From Mycolicibacterium duvalii (lineage in GTDB: Bacteria > Actinomycetota > Actinomycetes > Mycobacteriales > Mycobacteriaceae), in the NCBI RefSeq assembly GCF_010726645.1, contig NZ_AP022563.1:4836001-4900000 (forward strand): a stretch of 64,000 nucleotides of DNA, read 5' to 3'. The notes under the pieces are model-generated. The model had not been told where the DNA came from. It worked only from the letters and a program-made list of their open reading frames with translations, and did no database searches. Position 1 is the stretch's first letter. Each line of letters starts with the position of its first letter. This document shows, piece after piece, positions 59,183 to 64,000 of this stretch. The position numbers and the translations under genes are program-made.

Positions 59183-59902
59183 TCAGATGGCCGCGCCGCC
59201 GCCGTCGACGTGGAGGGTCGCTCCGGTGATGAAGCTCGCCCGGGGAGAGGCCAGGAACAGCACAGCGTGCGCGATCTCGAGCGGCGCCGCCACCCTGCCC
59301 AGTGGCAGGGCCCGGCCCAGTTCGTCGTTGGTGTCGCCCCATTGCGCCTGCACGCCTTCGGTTCCCGTGGGACCGGGTGCGACCGCGTTGACGCGGACAC
59401 CGTGGCTTCCGAACTCGACGGCCCATGTGCGGGTCAGCGATTCCACGGCCGCCTTCGACGCGGAGTAGACCGAGGCGGCCGGTACGCCTTTGACCGCGAC
59501 CATCGAGGTGATGTTCACGATGCTGCCCCGTTGCCGGGCGAGCATGCCGCCCACCAGTCCGGCGGTCAGAAAGTACGTGCCGCGCACATTGGTATCAAAG
59601 GTGCGGGCGAATGACCCGGCGTCCTGGTCGACGGTCATCGCCCCCGGGAAACTGGCTGCGTTGTTGACGAGCACATCCACGTCGCCCGCCCGGCGTACGA
59701 GCACCTCCACCGACGCCGGATCGGCCAGATCGGCCCGGACGAAGCGGAGCCGGCCGTGAGTCGCGGCCGCGGCCTCGCCGTGACCGGCGTCCCGTCCGGC
59801 GATGAGGACGTCGGCGCCGGACTCTGCCAGCAATCGGGCACTGGCCAGGCCGATGCCTGCGGTTCCGCCGGTGACGAGCGCCCGAAATCCCTCTAGCTCC
59901 AT
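59183..59902 (-). CDS. SDR-family oxidoreductase
   Basis: A 239-residue classical SDR: LVTGGTAGIGLASA, NNAASF, Ser in VNITSMVA, YSASK and the C-terminal FITGATLHVDGGGAAI. ATG 59902, with GAGGAG eight bases upstream. It lies upstream of the MBL gene on the same strand with a 71-base gap and may be cotranscribed with it. Confidence 0.91.
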   Translation of the reverse strand: MELEGFRALVTGGTAGIGLASARLLAESGADVLIAGRDAGHGEAAAATHGRLRFVRADLADPASVEVLVRRAGDVDVLVNNAASFPGAMTVDQDAGSFARTFDTNVRGTYFLTAGLVGGMLARQRGSIVNITSMVAVKGVPAASVYSASKAAVESLTRTWAVEFGSHGVRVNAVAPGPTGTEGVQAQWGDTNDELGRALPLGRVAAPLEIAHAVLFLASPRASFITGATLHVDGGGAAI

Positions 59903-60061
59903 CAGTACTCCTCTCGTGTGTCCATCGGCTGAAACCTGCGACCGTGCGGGCACCCATCCGGTAGTGACGAGCGCCACCGGGATGAATCGGCTGCAACGCG
60001 CAGGTTCTGGCGCGCGAGGCAGCGATCGCCGTCTCGACCGAATCATCAGAAGGGAGCCACC

Positions 60062-60820
60062 ATGAGGATCGTCGTCATCGGCGGCACAGGCCGAATCGGG
60101 TCGAAGGTGGTGGACGGGCTCATCGAGCACGGCCACGAGGCGGTGGCCGCCGCCCCGTCGACCGGGGTGAACGCAGTCACCGGGGAGGGCTTGGCCGGCG
60201 CACTCGCCGGCGCGCAGGTGGTGGTCGATGTGACCAACTCCCCGAGCTTCGAAGAGGCCGCCGCCCAGGAGTTCTTCACCGTGTCGACCAACAACCTCCT
60301 CGCCACCGAGGCTGAGGCCGGGGTCGGCCACCACGTGGCGTTGTCGGTGGTCGGCACCGAGCGCCTCGCCCGGGAGAGCGGCTATTTCAGAGCGAAGCTG
60401 GCCCAGGAGCGCCTGATCGGTGCCGGGCCGATCCCCTACACGATCCTGCGGGCCACCCAGTTCTTCGAATTTCTCACCGCCATCGCTGATTCGGCGACCA
60501 CCGACGGCACCGTACGGCTCTCGGACGCCGCGTTCCAGCCCATGGCCTCGGCTGACGTGGCCGAAGCGGTCGCCATCGCCGCGGTCAACGATCCAGTCAA
60601 CGGCATCGCCGAAGTGGGCGGACCCGAGCGGTTCCGTCTGCCCGAACTGATTCGCACCGCGCTCACCGCGCGGGGGGATACCCGCGCGGTGGTCGCCGAT
60701 CCCGACGCCTGCTACTGGGGCGTCGACATCGACGAGGACACCCTGGTCCCCGGGGCCGGCGCCACGCTGTTCGACACGCGCTTCAGCGACTGGATCTTGG
60801 AGACCGCAGCCAGAGGCTGA
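60062..60820 (+). CDS. NmrA-like NAD(P)-binding protein (atypical SDR)
   Basis: A 252-residue atypical SDR: IVVIGGTGRIGSKVVDGL cofactor motif, VVVDVTNSPSFEE, SVVGTERLARESGYFRAKLAQE (conserved Tyr and Lys), and YTILRATQFFEFL. Proteins of this group sense redox state or act as isoflavone-type or quinone reductases. ATG 60062, preceded by AAGGGAG. Next to a LuxR-type regulator reading the same way. Confidence 0.9.
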   Translation: MRIVVIGGTGRIGSKVVDGLIEHGHEAVAAAPSTGVNAVTGEGLAGALAGAQVVVDVTNSPSFEEAAAQEFFTVSTNNLLATEAEAGVGHHVALSVVGTERLARESGYFRAKLAQERLIGAGPIPYTILRATQFFEFLTAIADSATTDGTVRLSDAAFQPMASADVAEAVAIAAVNDPVNGIAEVGGPERFRLPELIRTALTARGDTRAVVADPDACYWGVDIDEDTLVPGAGATLFDTRFSDWILETAARG

Positions 60821-60895
60821 GGAACCTGTTGGGTTCCGCGGGTTGCCGATCGGTGACCGCTGGACCGGGGGATACCGCCTGGCTACGGTGAGACG

Positions 60896-63694
60896 GTGTC
60901 GAGCCAGGCGCGGGGACGACGGCCCCTGCACGGACGCACGGCCGAAACCGCGGCCCTGCGCGACGTGATCTCGACGGTGCGCGCGGGCCGGTCGCAGGTG
61001 CTTGTGTTGCGCGGCGAGCCGGGTGCAGGCAAGACCGCGCTGCTCGACTACCTCCTCGGGCAGGCGGACGGGCTGCGCTGTGTCCAGGTGTCCGGCGTCG
61101 AATCCGACATGGAGTTGGCCTATGCCGGGTTACACCAGTTGTGCGCCCCGCTGCTGGCGCACCTCGAGGACCTACCGCCACCGCAGCGTGACGCTCTGGC
61201 CGTCGCGTTCGGGCGAGGCTCCGGACCACCGCCCGAACGGTTCCTCGTCGGGCTGGCGGTACTGAGCCTGCTCGCCGCCGCCGTGCATGAGGCGCCTCTG
61301 CTGTGTGTCGTCGACGACGCACAATGGCTGGACCGGGTCTCGGTGCAGACGCTCGGCTTCATCGCCCGTCGGTTGGTGGCCGAACCTGTGGCACTCGTGT
61401 TGGCGGCCCGCGCCGACGGCGCCGAGGTGCTGGCCGGACTACCGGAGCTGCCGGTCCGCGGTCTCTCGGACGCCGATGCGCGGATCCTGTTGGACCAGGC
61501 GATGATCGGCGGCATCGATCCGCGGGTCCGGGACCGGGTGGTTGCCGAAACCCGGGGAAACCCACTGGCGTTGCTGGAGGTGCCGCGCAGCTACTCCCCG
61601 GCGGAATTGGCAGGCGGATTCTGGGCGGTCGGCACGCAGACCTCCCCTGGCCGGATCGAGGAGAGCTACGCGCTGCGCTTCCGGGAGCTGCCGGCGGACA
61701 CCCGACGGTTGCTGGTGCTCGCGGCCGCAGAACCGGTCGGCGACTCGGCGCTGTTCCTGCGCGCGGCCGCGCTGCTGGGGATCCCCGTGGACGCGCTCGC
61801 GCCCGCCGAGACCGCCGGAGTCATCGAGTTCGGCCCGCGGATGCGCTTCCACCACCCGTTGATGCGTGCGGCCGCCTACCGCACCGCCGACGCGGCCGAT
61901 CGCCGTGCGATCCACGCGGCCCTGGCCGTGGCCACCGATGCCGCCTCCGATCCCGACCGGCGGGCCTGGCACGCCGCCAACTCCGTCGCGGGATCCGATG
62001 ATTCGATCGCGGCCGAGCTGGAGGCATCGGCAGGCCGGGCGCAGAACCGGGGTGGCATCGCCGCTGCCGCCGCCTTTCTGGCACGTGCCGCGGTGCTCAC
62101 CGCCGATCCTGAGCTGCGCGGGAACCGTGCTCTGGCCGCGGCGCAGGCCAAACGGGACTCCGCGGCGGGCGCGGAGGCCTACGAGTTGCTCGCCATCGCC
62201 GAGCTCGCACCGCTGTCCGAACTTCAACGCGCGCGGGCGGCGCGGTTGCGCGCCCAGATCGCATTCGTCAGCAGCCGCACGGGCGAGGCGGGCGCACCGT
62301 CGGTCGGGGAGACCGCGCCCGCGTTGCTCGATGCCGCCAAACAACTGGAGGACGTCGACGACTTCGCCTCCCGGGAGTGCTATCTGGAGGCGTTTGCGGC
62401 GCTCATGTACGCCGGTCGACTGGGCCAGCCCGGCGCGCTCGTCAACGCCGCCGAGGCGGCCCGCGAGGCGATGGGCCGCACCGCCGAACTGCCACGGGCC
62501 GTGGACCTGTTCTTCCGGGGGATGACCGAGCGGATCGCCGGAGGCATCGGCGGCGGCGCGGCGCATATGCGCATCGCGCTGGATGCGATGTCCGCGCTGG
62601 CCGACACTGATCCTGGCCAGCTGCGACGGTGGCTCGTCCCGGCGTTCCCGATCCTGCAGGAATCCGCGGCCCACGAACTGTGGGACGAGAACCTCGTCGA
62701 CACGCTGTCGGCCGCAGTCGTCCGCCAGGCGCGCGCCAGTGGCGCGCTGGCCGGTCTTCCCCAAGCGCTGGTGTACCGGGCCGGCGTGCATGTGCTGTTC
62801 GGCGAACTGAACACCGCCGCAACGCTGATCGCCGAGGCACACTCGATCACCGCGGCCACGACCCACGCCGGACCCGTCCGCTACTACTCCCTGGTGGTCG
62901 CCGCATGGCGTGGTGATCCCGTGGACGCCACACCACTCATCGAGGCCGCCGCGGCCGACGGCGCTGCCCGCGGCGAAGGGCGACTGGTCGGGCTCACCGG
63001 GTACGCCGCTGCGGTGTTGTACAACGGTCTGGGCCGGTACCGGGAAGCCTTCACCGCGGCACAGGACGCCTGCGCCTACGAAGACCTGGGCTTCTACAGC
63101 TGGACATTGCACGAATTGGTCGAGGCCGCCGTCCACATCGGTGAGTGGGACACCGCGCAACAGGCCGTCGGTCGCATCGCCGAACGTGCTGGCGCCAGCG
63201 GAACTCCTTGGGGCCTCGGTGCGATGGCCCATGCGAGGGCGTTGCTGGCCGACGACGCCGACGCCGACCGATTGTTCACCGAGGCACTCGAGCAGTTGAG
63301 CCGCTCACGCGTGGTGGTGCACCGGGCGCGGACGCATCTCGGCTACGGCGAGTGGTTGCGGCGGGTCAATCGGCGCGGTGACGCCCGCCGGCACCTCAAA
63401 CAGGCCCACGACGTCTTCACCGGGATGGGAGCGCACGGTTATGCCGAGCGGGCCCGCCGGGAACTCGTCGCCGTCGGTGAGAAAGTCCGCAAGCAGCCGC
63501 TGAACGTTCACGACCCGCTGACCGCCCAGGAGACGCAGATCGCCCGGTTGGCTGCCGACGGGCTGACGAACGCCGAGATCGGCGCCGAGCTGTTCATCAG
63601 CGTCCACACCGTCGAATGGCATCTGCGGAAGGTCTTCGTCAAGCTCGGGATCGCCTCGCGCAGGCAGCTGCGCACGGTCACCTGGTCCCATTAG
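60896..63694 (+). CDS. LuxR-family regulator with AAA ATPase domain (LAL type)
   Basis: A 932-residue large ATP-binding LuxR regulator. Walker A GEPGAGKT at residues 40-47, Walker B LLCVVDDAQWLD near 139, a long helical TPR-like middle part, and a C-terminal LuxR HTH (LTAQETQIARLAADGLTNAEIGAEL, then HTVEWHLRKVFVKLG) in the last 65 residues. GTG 60896 start. LAL regulators usually activate nearby catabolic genes in response to a ligand bound by the sensor core. It might control the NmrA-like gene or genes farther away; nothing ties it to the 18-bp palindrome. Confidence 0.93.
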   Translation: MSSQARGRRPLHGRTAETAALRDVISTVRAGRSQVLVLRGEPGAGKTALLDYLLGQADGLRCVQVSGVESDMELAYAGLHQLCAPLLAHLEDLPPPQRDALAVAFGRGSGPPPERFLVGLAVLSLLAAAVHEAPLLCVVDDAQWLDRVSVQTLGFIARRLVAEPVALVLAARADGAEVLAGLPELPVRGLSDADARILLDQAMIGGIDPRVRDRVVAETRGNPLALLEVPRSYSPAELAGGFWAVGTQTSPGRIEESYALRFRELPADTRRLLVLAAAEPVGDSALFLRAAALLGIPVDALAPAETAGVIEFGPRMRFHHPLMRAAAYRTADAADRRAIHAALAVATDAASDPDRRAWHAANSVAGSDDSIAAELEASAGRAQNRGGIAAAAAFLARAAVLTADPELRGNRALAAAQAKRDSAAGAEAYELLAIAELAPLSELQRARAARLRAQIAFVSSRTGEAGAPSVGETAPALLDAAKQLEDVDDFASRECYLEAFAALMYAGRLGQPGALVNAAEAAREAMGRTAELPRAVDLFFRGMTERIAGGIGGGAAHMRIALDAMSALADTDPGQLRRWLVPAFPILQESAAHELWDENLVDTLSAAVVRQARASGALAGLPQALVYRAGVHVLFGELNTAATLIAEAHSITAATTHAGPVRYYSLVVAAWRGDPVDATPLIEAAAADGAARGEGRLVGLTGYAAAVLYNGLGRYREAFTAAQDACAYEDLGFYSWTLHELVEAAVHIGEWDTAQQAVGRIAERAGASGTPWGLGAMAHARALLADDADADRLFTEALEQLSRSRVVVHRARTHLGYGEWLRRVNRRGDARRHLKQAHDVFTGMGAHGYAERARRELVAVGEKVRKQPLNVHDPLTAQETQIARLAADGLTNAEIGAELFISVHTVEWHLRKVFVKLGIASRRQLRTVTWSH

Positions 63695-63811
63695 GGGCGC
63701 CAGAACCAGGGGCCAGGACTACGGACTCTCAAGGGTCCCCCCGGAGCCGGTCACCGCCAGGCTGGATTCGACGGCCCGCCCGGGCCGGAGAACTTAACCG
63801 GAGGCAGTCCC

Positions 63812-64000
63812 ATGAAGGTCATCGACACCGACGATTCCAGAGAAGAACTCAAGGCCCGGTTCGCCGCCGAGGTCCTGCCGCTGACCGACGTGCTGCTCCG
63901 CGGTGCACGCCGGCTCACCCGCAACGAGGCCGACGCCGAAGACCTGGTGCAGGACACCCTGGTCCGCGCTTACGCCGGCTTCCGACACTTCCGGCTGGGC
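63812..64000 (+). CDS. ECF sigma factor, 3' end beyond the right edge
   Basis: An ATG at 63812 with GGAGG eight bases upstream opens a frame that stays open to the window edge (63 codons). It encodes sigma-70 region 2: EELKARFAAEVLPL, RRLTRNEADAEDLVQDTLVRAYAGF. The DAEDLVQDT motif is diagnostic. The opening resembles the SigH-type ECF factors of mycobacteria; whether an anti-sigma gene follows cannot be seen. Confidence 0.9.
   Translation, partial: MKVIDTDDSREELKARFAAEVLPLTDVLLRGARRLTRNEADAEDLVQDTLVRAYAGFRHFRLG

Noticed and set aside
61439..63232. 597-codon minus-strand frame over the LuxR-type gene
   Set aside because: Antisense to a protein with clear Walker and HTH motifs; no independent support.

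Overview
The window is high-GC actinobacterial DNA, almost certainly from a mycobacterium (Mycolicibacterium type). Marker evidence: an LpqH-family lipoprotein, DUF732 and other small secreted proteins, a 13E12-family HNH gene, LigC, and a block from about 9.4 to 20.9 kb whose gene content and order match Rv3762c-Rv3752c of M. tuberculosis as I remember it (alkyl sulfatase, FadE36-like kinase, LapA-like protein, proXVWZ, glycolipid-binding protein, tyrA, TadA partner, tadA). All family calls come from reading translations; no search was run.

Layout. 1-7.9 kb: maturation genes for a [NiFe] hydrogenase, in two divergent operons (hypF-hypC-hypD-hypE plus an unnamed protein leftward; hypA-hypB-protease-second hypC plus an unnamed protein rightward). 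The structural subunits are probably outside the left edge. 7.9-14.7 kb: phosphoesterase, cupin, alkyl sulfatase, SDR, histidine phosphatase, kinase-like protein and two small membrane proteins. 14.8-20.9 kb: the proXVWZ osmolyte importer, a glycolipid-binding-type protein, tyrA, and tadA with its partner. 21.0-24.2 kb: tRNA-Ser(CGA) and a ~3.1 kb integrative element bounded by 27-bp direct repeats of the tRNA 3' end. It carries a decayed integrase, a Clp/SppA-like serine protease of SDH type, a membrane-anchored GAF protein and two small proteins. This is the least explained part of the window and the best candidate for an undescribed system.

24.2-33.5 kb: a CoA-transferase, a DUF2975/XRE pair behind a probably leaderless promoter, a mannitol-type PTS with a zinc dehydrogenase and a DeoR regulator, then secreted proteins and two LpqH-type lipoproteins. 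33.5-44.5 kb: tgt and gluQRS (both queuosine-related), a P450, amine oxidase, Lrp regulator, rhodanese, kinase-like protein, an HNH gene behind a LexA-type box, ligC and an HtrA-like lipoprotein.

44.6-60.8 kb: a catabolic-looking island with a GMC oxidoreductase, two closely similar P450s, several SDRs, two LLM flavin oxidoreductases, a nitroreductase, a VOC protein, an MBL protein and an NmrA-like protein. Four copies of an 18-bp palindrome of consensus GCTGTACGATCGTACAGC lie in front of its transcription units, so much of it is probably one regulon. Within it lies a P-type ATPase gene whose 5' part looks deleted and frameshifted. 60.9-64.0 kb: a large LuxR-type regulator and the start of an ECF sigma factor cut by the right edge.
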